Shown: piece after piece, positions 1-5,724 of the stretch
Position numbering within the stretch: position 1 is the first letter of the stretch
Layout of the letters: each line of letters starts with the position of its first letter
Source: Paludibacteraceae bacterium
GTDB lineage: Bacteria; Bacteroidota; Bacteroidia; Bacteroidales; Paludibacteraceae
Assembly (NCBI GenBank): GCA_023227695.1
Contig: JALNVE010000167.1
Span: forward strand, 1 to 7,194
Direction of reading: 5' to 3'
Length of the DNA: 7,194 nt
The notes under the pieces: generated by a model
What the model was told of the DNA's origin: nothing
The model's database searches: none
Seen by the model: the letters and a program-made list of their open reading frames with translations, nothing else
Program-made: the position numbers and the translations under genes

Positions 1-77
1 CTCCACAGGGCAACTGGAAAGAGGGAGATTTTCTCTTCTCTTTCTGCTCTGAAAAATATTTTTTCTACCTGACCCAT
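1..77 (-). CDS. 5' end of an outward-reading gene, left repeat copy (partial)
   Basis: On the minus strand an ATG at 77-75 follows AGGAGG with a 6-base spacer and stays open to the window edge, giving 25 complete codons that begin MGQVEKIFFRAEREEK. The strong Shine-Dalgarno sequence is unusual beside the A-rich leaders of the neighbours. The fragment is identical to the one at 7116-7194. It could be the N-terminus of a transposase, since the ATG lies about 40 bp from the repeat edge, but I do not recognise the family. Confidence 0.55.
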   Translation of the reverse strand, partial: MGQVEKIFFRAEREEKISLFPVALW

Positions 78-117
78 TTTTTTCCTCCTCAAGTTGCATT
101 ATCAATTTGAATCCCCG
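1..117. repeat. Left terminal inverted repeat (117 bp)
   Basis: Read base by base, this stretch is the exact reverse complement of 7076-7192, with no mismatch over 117 bp. The match stops sharply at 117/118: the next inner bases are tta here, against taa predicted from the other copy's tgt, so two of the next three disagree. The unit contains an AGGAGG ribosome binding site and an ATG on the outward-facing strand. An outer edge about 40 bp ahead of an outward-running reading frame resembles the end of an insertion sequence, but the element cannot be named from so short a piece. It may equally be an inversion arm or an assembly breakpoint. Confidence 0.95.
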
Positions 118-628
118 TTATAATATATGGTTTTCTTTAGATGTTCCCCAAAAGGAGAATGACAAGACAACGAAGGAAGTGGCCTATTTATGTCCTGTCT
201 TTTCTAAAGTTTCGTCTTATATTTATTATGGAAAAGATACATTCGAATTGAAAATTGCTCAGTTACAGTGGGATTTACTTGAGTTAACTGCTAGAATGAT
301 ACGTAAAAATCAGTCAGATTACATGCAGAAAGATAAATCTGAAACACAGACTCTCAGAAATGAAGCATTAAAAAAATACTATTCAAAATCCAATGAAGAC
401 GTAGACGATTTTTATGAGAGTTTGCAAAAACATATACGTTATGGTGTCTTATCTGTAAATGATGAAGTGGAGTATGAAAAATGCCGTAAGAAGATAGACG
501 AAATGCTTGCAGAGTATTCTCAATATGCTACTACATTGGATGATTGCCGTCGTTTCTTGACAGCAAAACCGCTTAACAAGAAGCTTAAACAACTTATATC
601 TAATTTCCCTGATAATCAGAGACCTTGA
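107..628 (+). CDS. Hypothetical protein, 5'-truncated at the repeat junction
   Basis: The frame is open from the stop at 50-52 to TGA at 626-628. No ATG lies near the beginning; the only candidate is TTG at 107, inside the terminal repeat, so the first four codons come from repeat sequence. The true 5' end was probably lost where the repeat joins at 117/118. The visible product is about 170 residues, soluble, charged and mostly helical, with long Lys/Glu-rich stretches (roughly residues 45-95 and 120-170) and no signal peptide or membrane segment. I recognise no family. Codon use and the length of the frame support a real gene. It is followed by a possible terminator at 660-695. Whether the fragment is still expressed is unclear. 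Confidence 0.55.
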   Translation: MNPRYNIWFSLDVPQKENDKTTKEVAYLCPVFSKVSSYIYYGKDTFELKIAQLQWDLLELTARMIRKNQSDYMQKDKSETQTLRNEALKKYYSKSNEDVDDFYESLQKHIRYGVLSVNDEVEYEKCRKKIDEMLAEYSQYATTLDDCRRFLTAKPLNKKLKQLISNFPDNQRP

Positions 629-659
629 AGTCTGATTTTCAAAAGTGTTTAAGATAGAT

Positions 660-695
660 ACAGCCTCTGTTCGAATTCGTTCGGGTTGAGGCTGT
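660..695 (+). terminator. Possible terminator after the truncated gene
   Basis: ACAGCCTC at 660-667 pairs perfectly with GAGGCTGT at 688-695 (8 bp) around a 20-base loop that contains the self-complementary cgaattcg. It sits 32 bp after the stop at 628. Only a broken T-rich tail (taagtttatttg) follows, so termination strength is uncertain. Confidence 0.45.
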
Positions 696-745
696 TAAGT
701 TTATTTGTAATGTTTTGATTTATTGATGTTTGTTTTTAAATTAAG

Positions 746-1228
746 ATGATGCCAATTATATATATCATACTTCCTTTTGTTTTTCTCATTCACGATTTGG
801 AGGAGATTTTCTTTCGTCGTAGATGGATGGATAAATATGCTGATGAAGTTTGTGGGAAATTTCCGAGAATGAAACCTCTTATCCATCATTTAGCTAGTAT
901 CAGTACCTTTAAGTTCTGCGTTATAGTTGCCGAAGAATTCTTTCTGCTGCTGTTGGTTCTGTTCCTTTTTGATAAATGGCCTTGGTTGGCTTACGCTGCA
1001 TTTTGGGGCTTCAGTATTCATCTTTTCATGCATATAGGACAGAGCGTAGTGCTGCGAATGTATGTTCCGGGTTTAATTACGTCTTTTGTTCTCGTCTTCT
1101 ACATCGTTGTTGGAGGATTAGATTTGCTGCAAAAATTTTCTCTTTTGGAAAACCTTTTTTTAGCATTGGGTGGTTTTGTCGTGGTGGCGTTGAATTTGCT
1201 GTTGATGCATTGGTTGATGCGCAAATAA
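746..1228 (+). CDS. HXXEE domain-containing membrane protein
   Basis: This 160-residue integral membrane protein carries the motif that names the HXXEE family (PF13787): H16-D-L-E19-E20 near the N-terminus. The family's other conserved acidic and histidine positions appear as E63-E64 and H92xxxH96xxQ99. These residues lie in or next to hydrophobic segments (about 1-15, 57-75, 80-98, 107-127 and 133-157), which suggests a metal site or an active site in the membrane. The family's biochemical role is unknown. Two ATGs stand side by side (746 and 749); the first is taken as start. No clear Shine-Dalgarno is present, as is usual in Bacteroidetes. A weak promoter-like pair (TTTG at 704-707, GATGTTTG at 725-732, 17 bp apart) would leave a very short leader. 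It appears to be its own transcription unit. Confidence 0.85.
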   Translation: MMPIIYIILPFVFLIHDLEEIFFRRRWMDKYADEVCGKFPRMKPLIHHLASISTFKFCVIVAEEFFLLLLVLFLFDKWPWLAYAAFWGFSIHLFMHIGQSVVLRMYVPGLITSFVLVFYIVVGGLDLLQKFSLLENLFLALGGFVVVALNLLLMHWLMRK

Positions 1229-1279
1229 AGCCTCTGAAAAAAGTGAATTTTTCAATTCAATACGAAATGCTTATTTTGT

Positions 1280-1312
1280 TTTGATAAAATTTAAATCGAA
1301 ATGATTAATTTG
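1280..1312 (+). promoter_or_regulatory. Candidate promoter ahead of the nrfA relic and ccs genes
   Basis: TTTG at 1280-1283 and TTAATTTG at 1305-1312 resemble the Bacteroidetes -33 (TTTG) and -7 (TAnnTTTG) elements, 21 bp apart; the -7 box has one mismatch. It is the best candidate in this gap to drive resB-ccsA after loss of upstream operon genes. In AT-rich DNA such matches arise by chance, so this is a weak call. Confidence 0.3.
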
Positions 1313-1380
1313 TGTTAACTGATAAAACCATGCTTCCAATACATTAGGAAGTTTGATGAAAAAAGTCTTAATTTAAACTA

Positions 1381-1497
1381 AATTGCCAACGTGCTGATGC
1401 CGAGGAGCTGCGTCAGTATGTTTGCGAGTGTCAGCGTAAAGTTCAGGAGGCGAGAGCGAAGGCCGAAGATCAGTTGGCGAAGGTTCCTATTGAGTAA
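1381..1497 (+). pseudogene. nrfA: C-terminal relic of cytochrome c nitrite reductase NrfA (probable)
   Basis: The frame from the stop at 1369-1371 to TAA at 1495-1497 has no start codon. From about 1387 its translation is strongly protein-like and amphipathic: residues such as ADAEELRQYVCECQRK are followed by an Ala/Lys/Glu-rich helix and the end LAKVPIE. It is GC-richer than the DNA just before it. NrfA proteins end in long helices, and in Bacteroidales nrfA commonly lies directly upstream of the ResB- and CcsA-type genes, which follow here after only 38 bp. No CxxCH or CxxCK haem motif remains. Seen: an orphan C-terminal coding stretch. Inferred from context: NrfA identity and a deletion that removed nrfH and most of nrfA. 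Another gene of the old operon is possible. Confidence 0.5.
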
Positions 1498-1535
1498 GAT
1501 ATATTAGTGAAAAGATATAAGGATTTGTAGAAAAA

Positions 1536-2432
1536 ATGTGGAGTAAACTGTGGAGGTTTAAGGAGGGTGTGACAATATGTTGCGGCCTCCTTATAGTTGG
1601 AGTTATATTGCAGTTGAGCTTAGGGTCAATTTCATGGGGTTTGTTTGCTTACCCTGTGAATCTGATTGTTGCGCTCGTTTTTTGCGTGCTCCTGTTTGCC
1701 ATGTATGCGTTAAGGAAAAAGATTTATCTGTTTCTTTTTCTGCAGACCTACTATGCAGCAGTGCCAACATTATTTGTCGTGGTTTTCATGACACTGATCA
1801 TGGGTCTTACGCGTCAAGTACCCGAGACGATGGATGCTCAGGATCCGATGGGTTTCACCTATATGCTCCGCTCTTGGCCATTTGTTCTGGTTTATTTCTA
1901 CATGGCCGTCATTTTAGGCTTGGTCTCCATTAAACATTTCCTGTTGTTGAATTTTCGTCAGATTCCTTTCATCCTTTTCCATTTAGGTTTGTTTGTTGTG
2001 ATTGTGGCCGGAACGTTGGGCAGTGCCGATATGCAGAGACTCACGATGAACACCTCAAAAGAAACGCCCGAATGGCGTGCCGTTGATAATAAAGGTGAGG
2101 TATATGAATTGCCGATAGCTGTTACGTTGGAAGATTTCTATATTGCCGAACCTCCCCAGATCAAGTATGTCTCTAAGGTGCATGTCATCACCGAAAAGGG
2201 ATTGGACAAGCATTATCAGATAGAGGTGAATAAACCGATCCGCGTGGAGGGTTGGGTCATCTATCAATATAGTTACTATATGGATTCCGAACAGGGAATG
2301 GTGAGTGTGCTCGAGTTGGTGAAAGACCCATGGCTCCCTGCCGTTTATGTGGGGTTGATTCTGCTGTTTATGGGTGCTGTGTTTTTGTTCGTGAATGCTT
2401 CGTCGAAGGAAATAAAATGTAGAGAGATATGA
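1536..2432 (+). CDS. resB: Cytochrome c biogenesis protein ResB/Ccs1-like
   Basis: This 298-residue membrane protein is the ResB (Ccs1) half of the System II cytochrome c synthetase, which carries haem across the inner membrane and, with CcsA, attaches it to CxxCH motifs of apocytochromes. Hydrophobic segments lie at about 11-30, 38-58, 72-92, 116-138, 145-163 and 266-287. Between the last two is a soluble, presumably periplasmic domain (about 165-262) with the family-like stretch NKPIRVEGWVIYQYSYYMD. H149 in the fifth segment is a candidate haem ligand. ATG at 1536 follows an A-rich leader. The stop overlaps the ccsA start (ATGA at 2429-2432), so the pair is translationally coupled. It is shorter than classic ResB, as is common in Bacteroidetes. 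With nrfA apparently gone, its cytochrome client is not in this window. Confidence 0.85.
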   Translation: MWSKLWRFKEGVTICCGLLIVGVILQLSLGSISWGLFAYPVNLIVALVFCVLLFAMYALRKKIYLFLFLQTYYAAVPTLFVVVFMTLIMGLTRQVPETMDAQDPMGFTYMLRSWPFVLVYFYMAVILGLVSIKHFLLLNFRQIPFILFHLGLFVVIVAGTLGSADMQRLTMNTSKETPEWRAVDNKGEVYELPIAVTLEDFYIAEPPQIKYVSKVHVITEKGLDKHYQIEVNKPIRVEGWVIYQYSYYMDSEQGMVSVLELVKDPWLPAVYVGLILLFMGAVFLFVNASSKEIKCREI

Positions 2433-3217
2433 GCTGGAGTCAATTTTTGATATTTGCCATTGTGTCGATGCTGCTTTGGATGGTCGGAGCGGTAGCTGCT
2501 TGGAAAGATAAAACGAAGTATGCCTATATTTTCACAAGTTTGGGTTTGTTGATTTTCTTCTCTTATATCGTAGGTATGTGGATTACGTTGGAGCGTCCGC
2601 CATTGCGAACGATGGGAGAGACCCGACTCTGGTATTCCTTTTTCCTTCCTTTGATAGGATTGGTTATCTACAGCCGTTGGAAGTATAAATGGATTTTGTC
2701 GTTCAGTACCGTACTCTCCGTGGTTTTTATCTTCATCAATATTTTAAAACCGGAGATTCATAGTAAGAATCTGATGCCGGCGCTTCAGAGTCCGTGGTTT
2801 GCTCCGCATGTGATTATCTACATGTTTGCCTACGCTCTGTTGGGAGCAGCTTTTGTGATGGCTGTTTACCTTTTATGGAGAAGCCGTAAAACATTGGTGT
2901 CATCACAAGAGATGAAGATTACGGATAATCTGGTTTATGTAGGTTTGGCCTTTATGACGGTAGGGATGTTGACCGGTGCTTTCTGGGCCAAAGAGGCTTG
3001 GGGATATTATTGGGCTTGGGATCCGAAGGAGACCTGGGCTGCCATAACTTGGTTTGCCTATCTTATCTATATTCATTTACGTTTAGCAACATCAAAGAAT
3101 TATATATTGCCTTTATGGATACTGGTGGTCTGTTTTGTGTTGTTGCAGATGTGTTGGTGGGGCATCAACTATTTGCCTTCGGCCATGGGCACCAGCGTTC
3201 ATACGTATGGATCATAA
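2429..3217 (+). CDS. ccsA: Cytochrome c biogenesis protein CcsA (haem-handling WWD protein)
   Basis: This 262-residue multi-spanning membrane protein is the CcsA (ResC-like) partner of ResB. It shows the haem-handling tryptophan-rich WWD motif WGYYWAWDPKET starting at W191, on the periplasmic side, flanked by candidate axial haem ligands H127 (PWFAPHVIIY) and H258 (the ending HTYGS). Hydrophobic segments lie at about 3-23, 33-52, 70-88, 92-106, 128-148, 168-187, 204-216 and 227-244. The ATG overlaps the resB TGA, so both are made from one message. Length and motifs are complete and nothing looks damaged, which suggests the pair still matures some c-type cytochrome encoded elsewhere. Confidence 0.92.
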   Translation: MSWSQFLIFAIVSMLLWMVGAVAAWKDKTKYAYIFTSLGLLIFFSYIVGMWITLERPPLRTMGETRLWYSFFLPLIGLVIYSRWKYKWILSFSTVLSVVFIFINILKPEIHSKNLMPALQSPWFAPHVIIYMFAYALLGAAFVMAVYLLWRSRKTLVSSQEMKITDNLVYVGLAFMTVGMLTGAFWAKEAWGYYWAWDPKETWAAITWFAYLIYIHLRLATSKNYILPLWILVVCFVLLQMCWWGINYLPSAMGTSVHTYGS

Positions 3218-3395
3218 GAATGTGTATGGATGACATCGTCAGTAGCGATTTTTACTACGAATGAAACTTTTTTTTTGACCCAAGTTCAGCTTACTAGTGA
3301 GCGCACTATAATTGCCAATTTCCTTCAATTTTTTTGCTTATCAATACTCAAATTCTTTTTATTTATTATATTTAGAAAAGAAAAAAACTCTACTT

Positions 3396-3642
3396 ATGGA
3401 AACATCAAAATTTTGAAATATTTCATGAGTGCATCAAAACCGACCCTGAGTGGGTTGTATGTTTGTATAAGATGATTGAGTGTGCGAAATACGATCCGGA
3501 ATGGGTTGAATGTTCCAATGCACAAATATTCAGATTATATGCTTAAATAAAGGATTCGTTAGATGGAATGGTTCTATTTGTATTGAACCGCATCATATCT
3601 GAATATGCTCGTTACGGAATTGCTAGTGATGATTTAAAATAA
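3396..3642 (+). pseudogene. Decayed small gene with a tandem ECxKxDPEWV repeat
   Basis: ATG at 3396 reads METSKF and then stops. Dropping one T from the run at 3411-3414 opens a frame that continues EIFHECIKTDPEWVVC and so on to an in-frame TAA at 3544-3546, then a further 31 sense codons in the same frame ending GIASDDLK with TAA at 3640-3642. The repaired product would be about 80 residues. It contains two copies, 17 residues apart, of an ECxKxDPEWV motif (ECIKTDPEWV and ECAKYDPEWV). Two lesions in one otherwise protein-like frame point to a pseudogene. Alternatives are two separate tiny genes, a sequencing error in the T-run, or chance. I do not recognise the family. Confidence 0.45.
3526..3606. 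repeat. Short inverted repeat inside the decayed gene
   Basis: ATATTCAGAT (3526-3535) and ATCTGAATAT (3597-3606) are exact reverse complements 61 bp apart, and the adjoining atgc/gcat extends the partial pairing. The pairing could form a long hairpin or be a chance match. No function is assigned. Confidence 0.4.
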
Positions 3643-3677
3643 AGTGATTTGAAAAACTTACTTTAAAATTTACTCAT

Positions 3678-4097
3678 ATGAATTTAGACAAAAATTTACT
3701 TAGAAATCAGGACTTAGGTCTTCTGATTGTGCGTTTATCTGCTGGAGGCTTAATGCTTTTCCATGGTGTGTCAAAGCTTCTTCATGGTGTTGGGCCAATT
3801 GGCGGTATGCTCGAATCTATGGGTCTGCCATCATTTATCGCTTATGGTGCTTTACTTGCAGAACTTGTGGCAGCATTGATGATTGTGCTCGGCATCTGGA
3901 CCCGTTTAGCCTCTGTTGTGTTGGTGGGTAATATGATTGTGGCCATCCTTATGGCTCACTCTGGCGATATTTTCAGTTTAAGTCCGGTAGGAGGTTGGGC
4001 CATCGAATTGCCGATGCTTTATCTTTTGCCATCTCTGGCATTGTGTTTCACCGGCGGTGGAAAATATGCAGTGACAAAGAATGACATTTTCTCATAG
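3678..4097 (+). CDS. DoxX family membrane protein
   Basis: This 139-residue protein is the size of DoxX-family proteins (PF07681) and has the family's four-helix arrangement: hydrophobic segments at about 12-34, 50-70, 74-92 and 108-125. Typical features are the GLLIVRLSAGGLMLFHG opening, where Arg and His lie in or by the first helix, the Gly-rich loop with GLPSFIAYGALLAELVAAL, and LGIWTRLASVVL. DoxX relatives include the quinol oxidase subunit for which the family is named and bacterial proteins linked to thiol and oxidative stress. The exact role here is unknown. It is followed after 179 bp by an iron-sulfur protein and then a quinone reductase, all on one strand, suggesting a redox theme. 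The start is the only sensible ATG, with no Shine-Dalgarno. Confidence 0.88.
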   Translation: MNLDKNLLRNQDLGLLIVRLSAGGLMLFHGVSKLLHGVGPIGGMLESMGLPSFIAYGALLAELVAALMIVLGIWTRLASVVLVGNMIVAILMAHSGDIFSLSPVGGWAIELPMLYLLPSLALCFTGGGKYAVTKNDIFS

Positions 4098-4191
4098 GAT
4101 AAGATTGATCCGTTGAATTATTAAATAATAACGCTAATCAAGGCTCATTAGAGAATGCTTTTTCCCGTTTCTCGTTGAGAGTTGTTTGTTT

Positions 4192-4224
4192 CTTGATTTT
4201 AAACGATAGGACGTTTTAATCAAG
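4192..4224. repeat. Imperfect hairpin upstream of the yjdI-like gene
   Basis: CTTGATT (4192-4198) pairs with AATCAAG (4218-4224) and, after a small internal loop, AAACG (4201-4205) with CGTTT (4212-4216), leaving a six-base loop. No T-run follows, so a terminator role for the doxX-like gene is doubtful. A regulatory role before 4277 is possible. Confidence 0.35.
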
Positions 4225-4276
4225 GAACTGACAATGATGAACGAGCAGTTTTTTTGATCCCTAAAATATCACATCT

Positions 4277-4483
4277 ATGATAAAACATTATGAAAACGAC
4301 GAAATAATTGTTACATGGAATCCTAACAAATGTGAGCATGCTGCCTTTTGTTTCAAAGGAAGTAATAAGGTATTTAACCCTAATCGTAAACCTTGGATTG
4401 ACCTCAGTCAGGCAACCACCGAGGAGATAATAAAAATAATTGACCAATGCCCATCTGGAGCGTTGAGTTATAAGAAAAAATGA
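4277..4483 (+). CDS. YjdI-like (4Fe-4S) mono-cluster protein
   Basis: This 68-residue protein matches the divergent mono-cluster iron-sulfur family of E. coli YjdI (PF06902). The pattern begins with WNPNKC and continues as C19-x-H21-x3-C25, a basic PNRKPWID segment, and a distal C58-P-S-G-A. Three cysteines and a nearby histidine, rather than four cysteines, are the expected candidate cluster ligands for this family. It is complete and probably cytoplasmic. In many genomes YjdI is paired with or fused to a small acetyltransferase (YjdJ), but none is present here; a quinone reductase follows after 51 bp and a DoxX protein precedes it. Electron transfer or cluster carriage is inferred, not shown. 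The start ATG lies in atctatgataaa with no Shine-Dalgarno. Confidence 0.88.
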   Translation: MIKHYENDEIIVTWNPNKCEHAAFCFKGSNKVFNPNRKPWIDLSQATTEEIIKIIDQCPSGALSYKKK

Positions 4484-4534
4484 TGAGTTGAACAGACCTG
4501 ATTTTACAAATTAAGAATCATAAATGGAGAAGAA

Positions 4535-5128
4535 ATGAGTACGTTGATTATCTATTGTCACCCGAGTAGTGACAGTTTCACCTGTTTGGTGAAAGAGGCA
4601 TTCATAAAAGGATTGAAGGATGTTGAGCAGAGCTACGAGATATCAGATCTGTACGCTATGCACTTCAATCCTGTTATGTCTGAACGTGAATATGCCCGTG
4701 AGGCCTATTATGTGGACAATAACGACATCCCTACCGATGTGAAAGCCGAACAGGAGAAGATAAATAGGGCAGATAATATTGTATTCATTTTTCCAAATTT
4801 CTGGACATCAGCGCCCGCGATGCTCGAGGGTTGGTTCCAACGCGTTTGGACCTACGGTTTCGCTTATGGCGAAATGCGGATGAAACGCCTGAATAAAGCT
4901 TTTTTTCTAATGACGATGGGCGGAAGCCTTTCGGATAAAATCCGTCAGGAACAGTTTGATTCCATTAAATGCAGCATGGTTGGAGACCGCATGCATGGTC
5001 GTGCCAAAACCTTCGAATTCTACGTTTTCGACGAAATGACCCGCAGTTTCGACAACGACGAAAACCGATCGAATAGGGTAAGACGTTTCTGTAAAGATGC
5101 CTATCAGTTGGGAAAAAGAATGAAATAA
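4535..5128 (+). CDS. NQO-type NAD(P)H:quinone oxidoreductase, flavodoxin fold
   Basis: This 197-residue protein belongs to the Flavodoxin_2 family (PF02525; NQO1, KefF and MdaB relatives), which use FAD or FMN to reduce quinones by two electrons from NAD(P)H. The N-terminal strand and flavin-phosphate loop are LIIYCHPSSDSF (4-15). The characteristic block FPNFWTSAPAMLEGWFQRVW leads into TYGFAY (residues 86-111) and forms the flavin and quinone site. TMGG at 127-130 is the second flavin loop. There is no signal peptide, so it should be cytoplasmic. The start is chosen at 4535 after GGAGAAG, one of the few Shine-Dalgarno-like sequences here. It lies 51 bp after the yjdI-like gene and may share its transcript. 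The terminator at 5169-5193 ends the unit. Confidence 0.9.
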   Translation: MSTLIIYCHPSSDSFTCLVKEAFIKGLKDVEQSYEISDLYAMHFNPVMSEREYAREAYYVDNNDIPTDVKAEQEKINRADNIVFIFPNFWTSAPAMLEGWFQRVWTYGFAYGEMRMKRLNKAFFLMTMGGSLSDKIRQEQFDSIKCSMVGDRMHGRAKTFEFYVFDEMTRSFDNDENRSNRVRRFCKDAYQLGKRMK

Positions 5129-5168
5129 AACGCAACAAAACACCGTTGATTAACTCTCCAATCGGGAG

Positions 5169-5193
5169 GGTGAGTTTTCAACTCACCATTTTT
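5169..5193 (+). terminator. Rho-independent terminator after the quinone reductase gene
   Basis: GGTGAGTT (5169-5176) pairs perfectly with AACTCACC (5180-5187) around the loop TTC and is followed by ATTTTT. It lies 40 bp after the stop at 5128, between convergent genes. The T-run is on the plus strand only. Confidence 0.85.
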
Positions 5194-5251
5194 AACGATA
5201 AAACGCTTTGTTACAAACGAGATTCATTTCATCATTTCTCCATCCGGGGTT

Positions 5252-5268
5252 GCTTGCTTCCAGCAAGC
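5252..5268 (-). terminator. Possible weak hairpin after the RNase H-like gene
   Basis: GCTTGC (5252-5257) and GCAAGC (5263-5268) form a 6-bp stem with a 5-base loop, 7 bp past the minus-strand stop codon. No T-run follows on the minus strand, so this is at best a weak or Rho-assisted terminator. Confidence 0.3.
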
Positions 5269-5275
5269 TGATTTG

Positions 5276-5707
5276 CTATAACGAATGGAGCTTCTCCTTT
5301 TTCCCCTCATTATATTTATTCCTTACTCTCTCCATCGCCTCATGCGCCATTTCATGTGTCTTGATGAGCAGTGGGCTTTTGTGGTAGGAGACGATTTGGA
5401 TGGTGATGGAGGTGTGACGTTGCTTGGCCTCGATGCACTGATAGATGAGGTCTGAGTTGGCCGATTTTTCGGTGGGTGTTTTGTCGTAGTTTTGGATGTA
5501 GGCAGCGTTGGTTAGAAATACAATGTCAGATTGTTCTGGCAGTTCATCCATCACCTTCAACATCAGGGTGAGCATCATGCGGAACTCGGTTGTGTGGAGC
5601 TCTGCAATGACATCTTCTCCATGTTGCTCAATGATAACGGCTGCACCACCAGCACGTTCTTTATGACCGTAATCACAAGAACCTCCAATCCAAACATTGT
5701 ATGTCAT
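5276..5707 (-). CDS. RNase H-fold protein with degenerate active site
   Basis: This 143-residue protein shows the order of RNase HI motifs in altered form. The first strand, normally TDGSC, is WIGGSC (residues 6-11), so the first catalytic Asp is Gly8. A helix with TTEFRMML keeps the Glu (E41). The TDS motif is LTNAAYI, so that Asp is Asn67. The last motif, SYHK then THEMAHEAM, has His or Glu where the final Asp should be. Only one of the four DEDD residues is clearly kept, so RNA cleavage is unlikely and a binding or structural role is more plausible. The start is ATG at 5707, beginning MTYNVWIGG, where family-like sequence starts; an upstream ATG at 5755 would overlap the previous gene by 31 bp and add unrelated residues. 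It lies 17 bp after the DUF134-NifX gene and is probably co-transcribed. Confidence 0.7.
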   Translation of the reverse strand: MTYNVWIGGSCDYGHKERAGGAAVIIEQHGEDVIAELHTTEFRMMLTLMLKVMDELPEQSDIVFLTNAAYIQNYDKTPTEKSANSDLIYQCIEAKQRHTSITIQIVSYHKSPLLIKTHEMAHEAMERVRNKYNEGKKEKLHSL

Positions 5708-5724
5708 AACCTTATTTTGATCTC

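Larger units (their letters stand above)
1229..1535. other. Intergenic stretch between HXXEE gene and resB
   Basis: The 307 bp hold three things. First, a weak AT hairpin (TGAAAAA at 1235-1241 with TTTTTCA at 1248-1254) just after the HXXEE stop, without a T-run. Second, a candidate Bacteroidetes promoter at 1280-1312. Third, from about 1381 to 1497, a relic of coding sequence annotated separately. The compositional change near 1381 is sharp: AT-rich non-coding DNA gives way abruptly to GC-richer, codon-structured DNA, as expected at a deletion junction. Confidence 0.7.
3218..3677. other. Intergenic stretch between ccsA and doxX-like gene
   Basis: The 460 bp are AT-rich. The first 175 bp contain T-runs but no convincing terminator; a weak GTAG/CTAC hairpin sits around 3245-3261. 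From 3396 to 3642 the sequence is protein-like again and is annotated as a decayed small gene. Short exact inverted arms ATATTCAGAT (3526-3535) and ATCTGAATAT (3597-3606) lie within it. The 35 bp before the doxX-like ATG at 3678 show no recognisable promoter or Shine-Dalgarno. Confidence 0.6.

Noticed and set aside
1577..1933. Plus-strand open frame inside resB
   Set aside because: Cys/Ser-rich translation with no family resemblance. It is a shadow of resB, whose frame has clear membrane segments and coupling to ccsA.
3230..3475. 81-codon open frame in the ccsA-doxX gap
   Set aside because: Low-complexity Phe/Ile/Lys translation from AT-rich DNA; the competing frame with the DPEWV repeat is more protein-like.
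4200..4280. Possible end of an upstream gene overlapping the yjdI-like start by ATGA
   Set aside because: The frame is open for only 25 codons after two close stops and has no recognisable content; the overlap is probably chance.
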